NCBI RefSeq assembly: GCF_001905465.1
Contig: NZ_LISX01000008.1
Coordinates: forward strand, 338,957 to 402,956
Length of the DNA stretch: 64,000 bases
Direction: 5' to 3'
Source: Kitasatospora sp. CB01950
GTDB lineage: Bacteria; Actinomycetota; Actinomycetes; Streptomycetales; Streptomycetaceae
In this document: piece by piece, positions 33,505 through 40,670 of the stretch
Layout: each line of letters opens with the position of its first letter
How positions within the stretch are numbered: the stretch's first letter is position 1
Program-made: the position numbers and the translations under genes
Notes under the pieces: generated by a model
Seen by the model: only the letters and a program-made list of their open reading frames with translations
Database searches by the model: none
What the model was told of the DNA's origin: nothing

Positions 33505-34164
33505 TCAGGTGTTCCGGGCGCCGGGGATGTGCGGCAGGCGGGCGGCCGAGGCGACGCCCTCCAGGTAGCCGCGGGCCCGTTCGGTGCGCGGGTAGGCGTC
33601 CAGCAGCTCCCAGAACCGGGGGCCGTGGTCGGGCACCAGCAGGTGGGCGAGTTCGTGCAGCAGCACGTAGTCGACGACGTACTCGGGCATGCCCTGGAGG
33701 CGGTGGGAGAGCCGGATGGTGCGTTCGCTGGGGGTGCACGAGCCCCAGCGGGAGTTCTGGTTGGTCACCCAGCGGACGTGCTCGGGCTCGGCGCGGCCGC
33801 CCAGGTACAGCCGGGACAGTTCGGCGGCCCGGGCCTGCAGGGCTTCGTCGCCTAGCACCCGGCGCTTCTCCTGCGCGGCCAGCTTGGCGAGCATCTGCGC
33901 CACCCAGCGCTGTTCCTCGGCGTGCGACATCCGGGCCGGGATCAGCACGATGGTGCGGTCGCCCTCGCGGTAGGCGGAGACGGTGCGGCTGCGGCGGGCG
34001 CTGCGGCGGACCTCGACCTTGCTGCGGTCGATGCCGCGCTCGGGGCCGCGGGCCCGTTCGGCCTCGGTGCTGGCATGCGCACCGGGCGCCGCGACCGTGG
34101 ACCCGGAGGCGGCCCGGGCACGCCGACGCGACGCCGCCCGATGGGAGTCCGGTTCGGCTGCCAT
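33505..34164 (-). CDS. YgjP/SprT-like (DUF45) zinc metallopeptidase
   Basis: A 219-residue protein with a basic, disordered first 60 residues. It ends in a DUF45 peptidase domain: WVTNQNSRWGSCTPSERTIR, LSHRLQGMPEYVVDYVLLHE and the zinc site HELAHLLVPDHGPRFW (HExxH plus third His). The WGSC motif is typical of the YgjP family. ATG 34164 is the first in-frame ATG after the intergenic region; its ribosome site is weak, so a leaderless start is possible. It is divergent from the ThiF-like gene across a region with two DnaA boxes. Substrate unknown. Confidence 0.85.
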   Translation of the reverse strand: MAAEPDSHRAASRRRARAASGSTVAAPGAHASTEAERARGPERGIDRSKVEVRRSARRSRTVSAYREGDRTIVLIPARMSHAEEQRWVAQMLAKLAAQEKRRVLGDEALQARAAELSRLYLGGRAEPEHVRWVTNQNSRWGSCTPSERTIRLSHRLQGMPEYVVDYVLLHELAHLLVPDHGPRFWELLDAYPRTERARGYLEGVASAARLPHIPGARNT

Positions 34165-34241
34165 GGCACAGGACGTTACCCCGTCGTCACGACAGAAGTC
34201 CGGTACCGGGACGGCGCGGCCCCCGGTACCACCCGGGTGCG

Positions 34242-34297
34242 TTATCCACAGGCTGTGCACGGTGATGAACCGATAGTCGGCACGGGTCTGTGGACAA
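34242..34297. promoter_or_regulatory. Pair of inverted DnaA boxes
   Basis: TTATCCACA (34242-34250, plus strand) and TTGTCCACA (34297-34289, minus strand) are both perfect DnaA-box 9-mers, 38 bases apart and in opposite orientation. They lie between the divergent metallopeptidase and ThiF-like genes. A GGTACCGGG/CCCGGTACC inverted repeat lies just to the left. DnaA control of one or both genes is the simplest reading; there is no AT-rich unwinding region, so this is not an origin. Confidence 0.6.
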
Positions 34298-34394
34298 CGG
34301 GTTTCCGTGTGCGGACGGTCGCGGGCAAGCTGCGGTCACCAGTTGATCCGACGCCTCGACCGGGACGCCGGAGACCGACGCTTGGAGGACCGAC

Positions 34395-35504
34395 ATGCGC
34401 CCCGTGATCAAGCCCGCCCTGTCCCGGCTCTGGCGGGAGAAGCAGACTCTTCAGTTCGGCACCGTCCGCCGTCACGCCCGGGTGATCGAGGGCGTCGACC
34501 GCAAACTCTGCCTGTTCCTGGAACTGATCGACGGCACCCGGGACGGGCCCGCGGTGGTCGCCGCCGGGAGACGGCTCGGCCTGAGCGAGGAGTACTGCCA
34601 GGGCATGCTCGACTCGCTCGGGCAGAGCGAACTGCTGGACGACGCCGAGGCCCTGCACGACGTGCTGGAGCTGTACCCGGCGGCGCGCGGCGAGTTGCTC
34701 GGCCCCGACGTCTCCTCGCTGTCCCTGGTGCACCCCGCCCCGGACGAGGCCGCCGCCGTGCTGCGCAGCCGGGCCCTGGCCCGGGTCGAGGTGCGCGGCG
34801 CCGGGCGGGTCGGCGCGGCCGTCGGCACGGCGCTGGCCGCCGGCGGCATCGGCGAGGTCGCGGTGCTCGATCGCGGCCGGGTCGCCGCCCGGGACTGCGC
34901 GCCCGGCGGCTTCCCGCCGGCCGACGTCGGGCGGCTGCGCGCCACCGCCGCCCGCGAGTTGGTGCACCGCGCCACCGGCGCCCCGGTCGGCGAGCGCTAC
35001 CGGCGGCCGCCCGCCAGCCCGCCACCGCCGGCCCTGGTGGTGCTCGCCCCGCGGGACGGCTCGGCCGCGTACACCGGGGCCGCCGTGGACGCCCAGGAGT
35101 TGATGCGGGCCGGCATCCCGCACCTGTACACCGGGGTGCTCGAACACCTCGGTGTGGTCGGCCCGTTGGTCGTCCCCGGGGCCTCCGCGTGCGGCAGCTG
35201 CGCCACCCTGGCCCGGCGCGACCAGGACGAGGCCTGGCCCCGGCTGCTGGCCCAGCTGATCGACGAGGGCCCCGGCCGGCCCCGCGCCCCGGCCTGCGAC
35301 AGCGCGGTCGCCGCCTCCGTCGCCGGGCTCGCCGCGCTGCACGTCCAGCTCTACCTGGACGGGGTGCTGCCGCCCAGTGTGGACGGCTGGTGCGAACTGT
35401 CCGCCGCCGACGGCATGGTGCGCCGCCTGCGGCTGCGCAGTCACCCCGACTGCGGTTGCCTGTGGCAGTCCGCCACGCCCGTTCAAGCGGGCACAATGGC
35501 CTAG
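34395..35504 (+). CDS. Orphan ThiF/E1-like protein with RRE-like N-terminus
   Basis: A 369-residue protein. Residues about 5-75 resemble a PqqD-type leader-peptide recognition (RRE) fold (LQFGTVRRHARVIEGVDRKL, FLELIDGTRDGP). Residues about 125-345 look like a ThiF-type nucleotide-binding domain with GAGRVG (135-140) and LDRGRVAARD. Four cysteines (CGSC 266-269, DCGC 352-355) could form the structural zinc site of E1-like enzymes. The architecture is close to TOMM/RiPP leader-binding proteins, but no YcaO partner or precursor peptide is seen nearby. GGAGG lies six bases before ATG 34395. The function is unknown; peptide or small-protein modification is an inference. Confidence 0.7.
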   Translation: MRPVIKPALSRLWREKQTLQFGTVRRHARVIEGVDRKLCLFLELIDGTRDGPAVVAAGRRLGLSEEYCQGMLDSLGQSELLDDAEALHDVLELYPAARGELLGPDVSSLSLVHPAPDEAAAVLRSRALARVEVRGAGRVGAAVGTALAAGGIGEVAVLDRGRVAARDCAPGGFPPADVGRLRATAARELVHRATGAPVGERYRRPPASPPPPALVVLAPRDGSAAYTGAAVDAQELMRAGIPHLYTGVLEHLGVVGPLVVPGASACGSCATLARRDQDEAWPRLLAQLIDEGPGRPRAPACDSAVAASVAGLAALHVQLYLDGVLPPSVDGWCELSAADGMVRRLRLRSHPDCGCLWQSATPVQAGTMA

Positions 35505-35676
35505 GACATGCCTTCGGGTCCGTCCGGCGAAACCTCGCCGAACCACCGCACGCCCTGCCCGGCGCACCGCCGCCGGAGCGTGCGGGCCTCGGCGGGGAGG
35601 GGCGTCGGGCGGGCCCGGGGAGTCCGCACCACCGCCGGCGGGGGCCGCCGGTCGGTCCGGCTGATCTGGAGGTCCG

Positions 35677-35811
35677 GTGAGCGATCTACCGCGCAAGGCA
35701 GTGACCGGCACGGCGCGACCGGTTGCCCGCCCGCGCCCGGCGACGGCCCTGCGGCCGCCGGCCACGACTGTCGCCGGCGGCCCGGCCCGAACGGAGGCGG
35801 CCGATGTCTGA
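35677..35811 (+). CDS. Short leader ORF duplicating the start of the ABC1 kinase gene
   Basis: A 44-codon frame that starts at GTG 35677 with GGAGG six bases upstream and stops at 35809-35811, overlapping the ABC1 start by eight bases in another frame. Its first residues, SDLPRKAVTGTAR, repeat SEMPRKAVSRTAR from the ABC1 protein. After that it is Pro/Ala/Arg-rich and unlike anything. It looks like a remnant of a partial tandem duplication. It may act as a translational coupler. It may simply be a relic. Confidence 0.45.
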   Translation: MSDLPRKAVTGTARPVARPRPATALRPPATTVAGGPARTEAADV

Positions 35812-37138
35812 GATGCCGCGCAAGGCGGTCTCCCGGACGGCCCGGCTGGCCGCTCTGCCGCTGAGCTTCGCCGGCCGCGCCACGCTGGGCCTCGGCAAGC
35901 GGCTCGGCGGTCGCCCCGCGGAGGAGGTCGCGGCCGAGCTCCAGGCCCAGACCGCCGAGCAACTCTTCGCCACGCTCGGGAAGTTGAAGGGGGGTGCGAT
36001 GAAGTTCGGGCAGGCCATGTCGGTCTTCGAGTCGGCCCTCCCGGAGGACGTCGCGGGCCCCTACCGGGCCGCGCTGACCAAGCTCCAGGACTCCGCACCG
36101 GCGATGCCGACCCGCACCGTGCACTCCGTGCTGGCCTCCGACCTGGGCGAGGACTGGGCTGCCAACTTCCGTTCCTTCTCCGACCAGCCGTCCGCCGCCG
36201 CCTCCATCGGCCAGGTGCACCGGGCCGTGTGGCGGGACGGGCGGGACGTCGCGGTCAAGATCCAGTACCCGGGCGCGGGCGACGCCCTGCTCAGCGACCT
36301 CGGCCAACTCGCCCGGCTGGCCCGGATGCTGGGCCCACTGATCCCCGGGATGGACATCAAGCCGCTGATCGCCGAGCTGCGCGAGCGGGTCACCGAGGAG
36401 CTCGACTACCGGTTGGAGGCCGAGTCGCAGCAGCTGCACGCCCAGGAGTTCGCCGACGACGCCGACATCCGGGTGCCCCGGGTGGTCGCCCAGTCCGGGC
36501 GGGTGCTGGTCACCGAGTGGCTGGACGGCAAGCCGCTGTCCCAGGTCATCTCCGACGGCACCCGGACGGAGCGCGACCGGGCCGGGCAGCTGCTCGCCCG
36601 GTTCCTGTTCGCCGGCCCGGCCCGCACCGGCCTGCTGCACGCCGACCCGCACCCCGGCAACTTCCGGCTCGTCAAGACCGGCCGCGCCGCCTCCACCTGG
36701 CAGCTCGGCGTGCTCGACTTCGGCACCGTCGACCGCCTCCCCGGCGGCCTGCCCCGCCCGATCGGCACCTCCCTGCGGCTCGCCCTCGCGGGAGACGCCG
36801 GCGCCGTCTACGAGCTGCTCAAGCAGGAGGGGTTCGTCCGCCCCGCCATCTCGCTCGACCCGGACGCGATGCTCGACTACCTGCTGCCGATCATCGAACC
36901 GACCCGCGCCGAAGAGTTCACCTTCAGCCGCGAGTGGATGCGCACCCAGGCCGCCCGGATCGCCGACCCGCGCTCCCCCGCCTACAACCTCGGCAAGCAG
37001 CTCAACCTCCCGCCGTCCTACCTCCTCATCCACCGGGTCACGCTCTCCACCATCGGCGTGCTCTGCCAACTCGGCGCCACCGTCCGCCTGCACGAGGAAC
37101 TCCTCCACTGGCTCCCCGGCTTCGCCGAGGCCGAGTAG
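35804..37138 (+). CDS. ABC1/ADCK (UbiB-type) atypical kinase
   Basis: A 444-residue member of the ABC1 family of kinase-like ATPases. Family hallmarks are KGGAMKFGQAMS (the KxGQ motif, about residues 63-74), the alanine-rich loop SAAASIGQVHRA in place of the glycine loop, VAVKIQYPG (invariant Lys), EELDYRLEAESQ, HADPHPGNF (catalytic loop) and LDFGTV (metal-binding Asp). ATG 35804 is chosen for GGAGGCGG upstream. The actinobacterial role is unclear; other members act in quinone or lipid metabolism. A 44-codon leader ORF overlaps its start. Confidence 0.92.
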   Translation: MSEMPRKAVSRTARLAALPLSFAGRATLGLGKRLGGRPAEEVAAELQAQTAEQLFATLGKLKGGAMKFGQAMSVFESALPEDVAGPYRAALTKLQDSAPAMPTRTVHSVLASDLGEDWAANFRSFSDQPSAAASIGQVHRAVWRDGRDVAVKIQYPGAGDALLSDLGQLARLARMLGPLIPGMDIKPLIAELRERVTEELDYRLEAESQQLHAQEFADDADIRVPRVVAQSGRVLVTEWLDGKPLSQVISDGTRTERDRAGQLLARFLFAGPARTGLLHADPHPGNFRLVKTGRAASTWQLGVLDFGTVDRLPGGLPRPIGTSLRLALAGDAGAVYELLKQEGFVRPAISLDPDAMLDYLLPIIEPTRAEEFTFSREWMRTQAARIADPRSPAYNLGKQLNLPPSYLLIHRVTLSTIGVLCQLGATVRLHEELLHWLPGFAEAE

Positions 37139-37161
37139 CCGCGCCGCCAAGGGGGGTGAAG

Positions 37162-38328
37162 GTGCGAGTGACGGACCACCCGCCGTGGGAACGGCCGTAC
37201 CCGGTGCGGTTCCTGATCGTCGGGGAGGGCGAGGACGACGACGCGATCGACGTCGACCTGCTGCTCGGCCGGTGCGCGGCCGCCGAGGGGCTGTTCGCCG
37301 ACCCGCCACCGCCACCGCGCGAGGTCCTGGTGCTGCGCGGCTGCGCGCCGGGCCTTGCGGCCGGACGACTCGGCCCGGCGGTGCTCGTCGGGCTGTCGGA
37401 GGCCGGGCGCGAGTACTCGTGGGAGCTGCTGGACGCCGAGGTCCTCGTAGTCGGACCGCACTCCGCCGATCCGACGCTGGTCGACGTGGTGGTCGGGGCG
37501 GCAATCGGCGAGGTGGACGACTTCCGCCTCGCGCAGGACCCGTGCGAGCGCTTCGAGTTGCTGGGCGGCCGGGACGAGCCGCCGACGACGTGCGCGGAGG
37601 TGACGGGGCTGCCGGTGGCCTCGGCCGAGCCCGCGCGGCTGCCGGTGCGGCTGATCGGCTGCGAGCCCACCGAACCACTGCGGGCGAAGCTGGACGGCGG
37701 CTACCTCGGCTGGCCCGCGTACACCCAGCTGTGGGCGCTGGACGACACCGGCCGGGTGATGGCCCGGTTCCACACGGGGCTGGCCGTCGACCGCGTCCGG
37801 CCGTCGGTCCTCGGCGGCGGCCTGCTCGACCTGCTGCTGTCGGTCCCGCCCGGGGACCTACCGGGCTCCGCGGCCCGCGAGGCCTGGCAGCGGTGGCAGC
37901 AGGGGCCGCCCGAAGAGCCGGGCAGCTGGCGGGGGTTGAGCGTCGCCGCCAAGAGGGAGTGGCAGTCGCTGGCGCTGTACCGGCGCGATCCCGGACCGGA
38001 CCGCCCGGGCGGCGACTACCACCTGGCGGGCGCGGGCGTCGAGGACGAGACCGGCCTGCACTGCGCCCTCGGCGAGGCGGTCAACGGCCCGGGCGGCTAC
38101 TACGGGCGGGAGTGGAACGGCTTCAAGGACTGCTTCGGCGGCGGCTTCGGGCCGGTCCCGCCGTTCACCCTGGTCTGGCACGACTTCGTCGCGACGGAGC
38201 GGGAGTTGGCGGCCGGGGCGGGCGGGGCACCTGGGGCGGGCAGAGCGGGCCAGGACGGTAGGTCGGGCTACCCGGAGGAGCTCGCCCGGTTGATGGAGAG
38301 CCGCGGCATCCGGGTGGTCCGCGCCTGA
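37162..38328 (+). CDS. Barstar-domain (barnase-inhibitor-like) protein
   Basis: About 388 residues. The C-terminal 100 residues match the barstar fold (GLHCALGEAVNGPGGYYGRE, WNGFKDCFGGGF, FTLVWHDFVATEREL). The N-terminal 280 residues, rich in acidic residues and containing FLIVGEGEDDDAIDVDLLLG, are not recognised. Three in-frame GTG codons (37156, 37162, 37168) compete; 37162 has the best spacing from AAGGGGGG. No ribonuclease toxin gene is adjacent, so it may be an orphan immunity protein. It follows the ABC1 gene by 23 bases and may share its transcript. Confidence 0.75.
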   Translation: MRVTDHPPWERPYPVRFLIVGEGEDDDAIDVDLLLGRCAAAEGLFADPPPPPREVLVLRGCAPGLAAGRLGPAVLVGLSEAGREYSWELLDAEVLVVGPHSADPTLVDVVVGAAIGEVDDFRLAQDPCERFELLGGRDEPPTTCAEVTGLPVASAEPARLPVRLIGCEPTEPLRAKLDGGYLGWPAYTQLWALDDTGRVMARFHTGLAVDRVRPSVLGGGLLDLLLSVPPGDLPGSAAREAWQRWQQGPPEEPGSWRGLSVAAKREWQSLALYRRDPGPDRPGGDYHLAGAGVEDETGLHCALGEAVNGPGGYYGREWNGFKDCFGGGFGPVPPFTLVWHDFVATERELAAGAGGAPGAGRAGQDGRSGYPEELARLMESRGIRVVRA

Positions 38329-38341
38329 CGTCCGACCGGAG

Positions 38342-39415
38342 TCAGTCGCGGTCGCCCGGCAGCGGCCCCGCCGTCGGCCAGGCCGTGCGGATCCGGGTGG
38401 CGAGGGTGGCGCAGAAGCGGCCGAAGATCGGCAGAGCGGTGTCGGCGTCCGCGAGGGCGGCGACGGCCCGGACGCGGTGCAGCAGGCGGCGGCGGGCGGT
38501 GGTGTTGCCCCAGGTCCAGTCCGCGTGGTGGAGGCGGGCCAGGTAGTCGGCGGTGCCGCGTTCGGCCCTGGGGACGAGGGCGTCGCCGCGCAGCAGCCAA
38601 CCGGCGCAGGCGTCGGCGAGTTCGGCGCGGCCGGCGGCCTCGGTGCCGGTGGCGGCCCGCCAGGTGGCGCGGTAGGCCGCCTCGGCCTCGGCCAGGACGG
38701 CGGGCGGCGGGGCCGTGGAGCACCGGCAGGTCGGGAACCCCGTGCGCAGGTAGGCGAATTCGGCCGCGCCCGGGCCGAGCGCGGCCTGCTCGAAGTCGAC
38801 GAACCGGACGCCGTCGGCGGTGTGCAGGTCGTTGCCGGGGCACGGGTCGCCGTGCAGCAGGGCGTGCCGCACGGGGGTGGCGGACAGCCGGGCGAGCAGG
38901 TCCTCGGCCTCGGCCCGGGCGCCGGGCGGGGCGGGGACGTCGAGGGCGCGGGCCAGCGCGATGAAGCAGCCGAGGTCGCGCCCGGTCGGCCCGGTCCAGG
39001 TGGGCAGGGCGGTGGCGGGGGCCGTCCCGGCGAGGTCGTCCAGGTCGGCGGGGGCACTGGCGTGCAGCCCGGCCAGCGCGGTGGCGTAGTGGGCCAGCCA
39101 GTCGGGGCCGGGCGTGCGGTCCACCAGACGTTCCAGCACCAGGACGCGCGCGGTGGGGTCGGTGCCGAGCAGCGCGGGCACCACGGGACGGCCGGTGCGG
39201 CCGGCCCTCCGGGAGGCGAGCGCCAGCGCGGCCGCCTCGCGCGCGAAGCGCTCCTCGACGCCGGGCGAGTCGACCAGCTGCTTCACCACCACCGGGACGC
39301 CGGAGAGCTCGGCCCGCCAGATCCGGGAGCGCGGGCTGCTGACCAGACGGCGGGCCTTGCGCGGCGGGCCGAGCTCCGCGCGCAGCCGCTCGCCGAGCGG
39401 AAGGGAGGACCACAT
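38342..39415 (-). CDS. Aminoglycoside-phosphotransferase-fold (APH) kinase-like protein
   Basis: A 357-residue APH-superfamily protein. VVVKQLVD contains the ATP-binding Lys, ALLHGDPCPGNDL the catalytic loop (HGD at 188-190, Asn195), and VRFVDFEQA the metal-binding Asp in a DFE variant (207-209). ATG 39415 has GGAAGG nine bases upstream. It is convergent with the barstar gene with only 13 bases between stops. The family phosphorylates many small alcohols and amines, so an antibiotic-resistance role should not be assumed. Confidence 0.85.
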   Translation of the reverse strand: MWSSLPLGERLRAELGPPRKARRLVSSPRSRIWRAELSGVPVVVKQLVDSPGVEERFAREAAALALASRRAGRTGRPVVPALLGTDPTARVLVLERLVDRTPGPDWLAHYATALAGLHASAPADLDDLAGTAPATALPTWTGPTGRDLGCFIALARALDVPAPPGARAEAEDLLARLSATPVRHALLHGDPCPGNDLHTADGVRFVDFEQAALGPGAAEFAYLRTGFPTCRCSTAPPPAVLAEAEAAYRATWRAATGTEAAGRAELADACAGWLLRGDALVPRAERGTADYLARLHHADWTWGNTTARRRLLHRVRAVAALADADTALPIFGRFCATLATRIRTAWPTAGPLPGDRD

Positions 39416-39480
39416 GCGACCCATCCTTCCAGAACCAGTTCGACCACCGAACGACAGTACGACCGGCACGAGTTGGACCG

Positions 39481-39602
39481 GTCGCAGTCGCAGTCGCGAT
39501 CGCAGTCGAATCGGCATGACTGCGGAGGAAGCGGGCACACGCTGCCCGGGCCGGTGGCGGCTCCCGGGCCGGCGGCGGCCGGGCCGGCGGCGGCCGGGCC
39601 GG
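39481..39602. repeat. Two simple tandem repeats
   Basis: A degenerate hexamer run of the GTCGCA type at 39481-39513 is followed by two exact copies of the 15-mer GGGCCGGCGGCGGCC (39566-39580, 39581-39595) and a partial third. They lie upstream of the phosphotransferase gene in a 290-base region without a gene. They are probably replication-slippage products. Confidence 0.75.
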
Positions 39603-39606
39603 GACG

Positions 39607-39647
39607 CGCCGATGGCCGGCTCCCCGGCGGGGAGTCGGCCATCGGCG
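39607..39647 (-). terminator. Strong 18-bp hairpin terminator after the wblC unit
   Basis: Arms CGCCGATGGCCG (39607-39618) and 39636-39647 pair perfectly, with an inner CTCCCC/GGGGAG stem (39620-39634). It lies 58 bases past the small coiled-coil gene stop. Confidence 0.85.
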
Positions 39648-39704
39648 TTCAGGGGTTGGTCACCGGCGTGGGCGCGGGCCCGGCCGGCAGGGGTGGAGCA
39701 GCCG

Positions 39705-39950
39705 TCACATCAGGGCGACGGCAAGGGCCTTGCGGGCGCGCAGGGAGGCCTGCTCGGCCTTGCGACGCAGTCGCGTCGCGCGCATCACCCGCAGGCCGAG
39801 GCGTTGCTCCTCGGCCTCGTGGAGGCGTTCCTGCATATGCGCACGCGCCAGGGATTCTTGGAGAAGATTCATTTCGAGCGTCCTGTTCTGGATCTGAAGT
39901 TCGGTGGTCTGCTCGGAGCGGACGGTGGGATCGATGCCGGCGGGGTTCAT
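39705..39950 (-). CDS. Small coiled-coil protein of unknown function
   Basis: An 81-residue hydrophilic protein, mostly predicted helix: ELQIQNRTLEMNLLQESLAR and EEQRLGLRVMRATRLRRKAE have heptad-like spacing, with a very basic C-terminal third. It starts MNPAGIDPTV with AGGA about eight bases upstream. It lies 161 bases downstream of wblC on the same strand and may be read from it. I do not recognise a family. Confidence in it being real comes from the ribosome site, length and position before a strong terminator. Confidence 0.6.
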   Translation of the reverse strand: MNPAGIDPTVRSEQTTELQIQNRTLEMNLLQESLARAHMQERLHEAEEQRLGLRVMRATRLRRKAEQASLRARKALAVALM

Positions 39951-40111
39951 GTGGTGGTCCTGCTCGTGGTGCGTAGAAGGGAAGGGACGGGAGAGTTCGG
40001 CGTCGGCCTTGGCGGCCGCGAGGCGTACCGAGTCGCGCAGTGCGGTGTCCAGCGGGGGCTGCTCTCCCCTGCGGACGGCTGCGCCTTCGGTGCGGGTCCT
40101 GGCTGCGGGGT

Positions 40112-40387
40112 TCACGCCATGACCTCGGTCTTGCGCGGGCGGCCACGGGGACGCTTGCGGGCGACGACGACGCCCTGGACGAAGAGCTCGCCGCCCCAGA
40201 CGCCCCAAGGCTCGCGGCGCTCGAGCGCACCGGTGAGACAGGCGGCCTTGACGGGGCAGGTGCCACACAGCGACTTGGCGTACTCGACGTCGGCGGGCGT
40301 CTCCGCGAAGAAGACCTCCGGGTCGAAGGCCCGGCACGGGATGGGAAGCCCGAGCGAGTCGGCCTCGTCGATGGCGGTGAGCTGCAT
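40112..40387 (-). CDS. wblC: WhiB-family regulator WblC/WhiB7
   Basis: A 91-residue iron-sulphur transcription factor that works with the principal sigma factor to switch on intrinsic resistance to ribosome-targeting antibiotics. Cluster ligands are Cys18, Cys41, Cys44 and Cys50. The sigma-contact motif is WGVWGGE (61-67). The C-terminal AT-hook RGRPRK (81-86) identifies the WhiB7 subgroup. The start is ATG 40387 behind a perfect GGAGG at eight bases. This gives a shorter N-terminus than I recall for S. coelicolor WblC. A long leader with a factor-independent terminator precedes it. Confidence 0.95.
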   Translation of the reverse strand: MQLTAIDEADSLGLPIPCRAFDPEVFFAETPADVEYAKSLCGTCPVKAACLTGALERREPWGVWGGELFVQGVVVARKRPRGRPRKTEVMA

Positions 40388-40539
40388 GAGTGTTACCTCC
40401 GGGGGGTCGGCCTGATCGGCCTTGACGGTCTTGTCGGGTACGGACGGGAGGGGCGGCGGTGTGATGACCGTGGACACTGTGGGCGTCTTCCTCGTCTTCT
40501 TGGTGGATCCGGCCGCTCTCGTTGTTCGAGTTCGGCCGG

Positions 40540-40670
40540 AGGCCCCGAGGGGGCCTGGGTAGGTCGTGCGTACCGGACAAAACAGAAGGGCCGCGGAACC
40601 CGGTTGCTGGGTTTCCGCGGCCCTGGAGGCACCGCCCTGACGAGTTGCGTCAGGGTCGTTCGCTCCAGGG
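40540..40670 (-). promoter_or_regulatory. Transcription attenuator in the wblC leader
   Basis: About 190 bases before the wblC start the minus-strand RNA forms a strong terminator. Arms GGGCCGCGGAAACCC and GGGTTCCGCGGCCC lie within 40587-40624 and are followed by TTCTGTTTTGT (40586-40576). Just upstream CCCTGGAG (40670-40663) can pair with CTCCAGGG (40628-40621), enclosing the hairpin CCCTGACG/CGTCAGGG (40635-40655). CTCCAGGG shares bases with the terminator arm, so the two folds exclude each other. A third hairpin AGGCCCC/GGGGCCT is at 40540-40556. Leaders of whiB7/wblC genes are known to use premature termination relieved by antibiotic-stalled ribosomes. Confidence 0.82.

Noticed and set aside
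34200..34300. DnaA-box pair considered as a replication origin
   Set aside because: Only two boxes, no AT-rich unwinding element, and no dnaA/dnaN genes. Streptomyces oriC has many boxes beside dnaA.
34395..38328. Region considered as a RiPP/TOMM biosynthetic cluster because of the ThiF-like gene
   Set aside because: No YcaO, lanthipeptide synthetase, precursor peptide or dedicated exporter is found. The neighbours are an ABC1 kinase, a barstar protein and metallopeptidases typical of the core genome.
38342..39415. APH-fold gene considered as an aminoglycoside-resistance determinant
   Set aside because: The fold is shared by many kinases of small metabolites, and there is no resistance-gene context or close match to known APH subfamilies that I can recognise.
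39481..39602. Short tandem repeats considered as a CRISPR array
   Set aside because: The repeats are 6 and 15 bases, directly adjacent with no unique spacers, and no cas genes are near.
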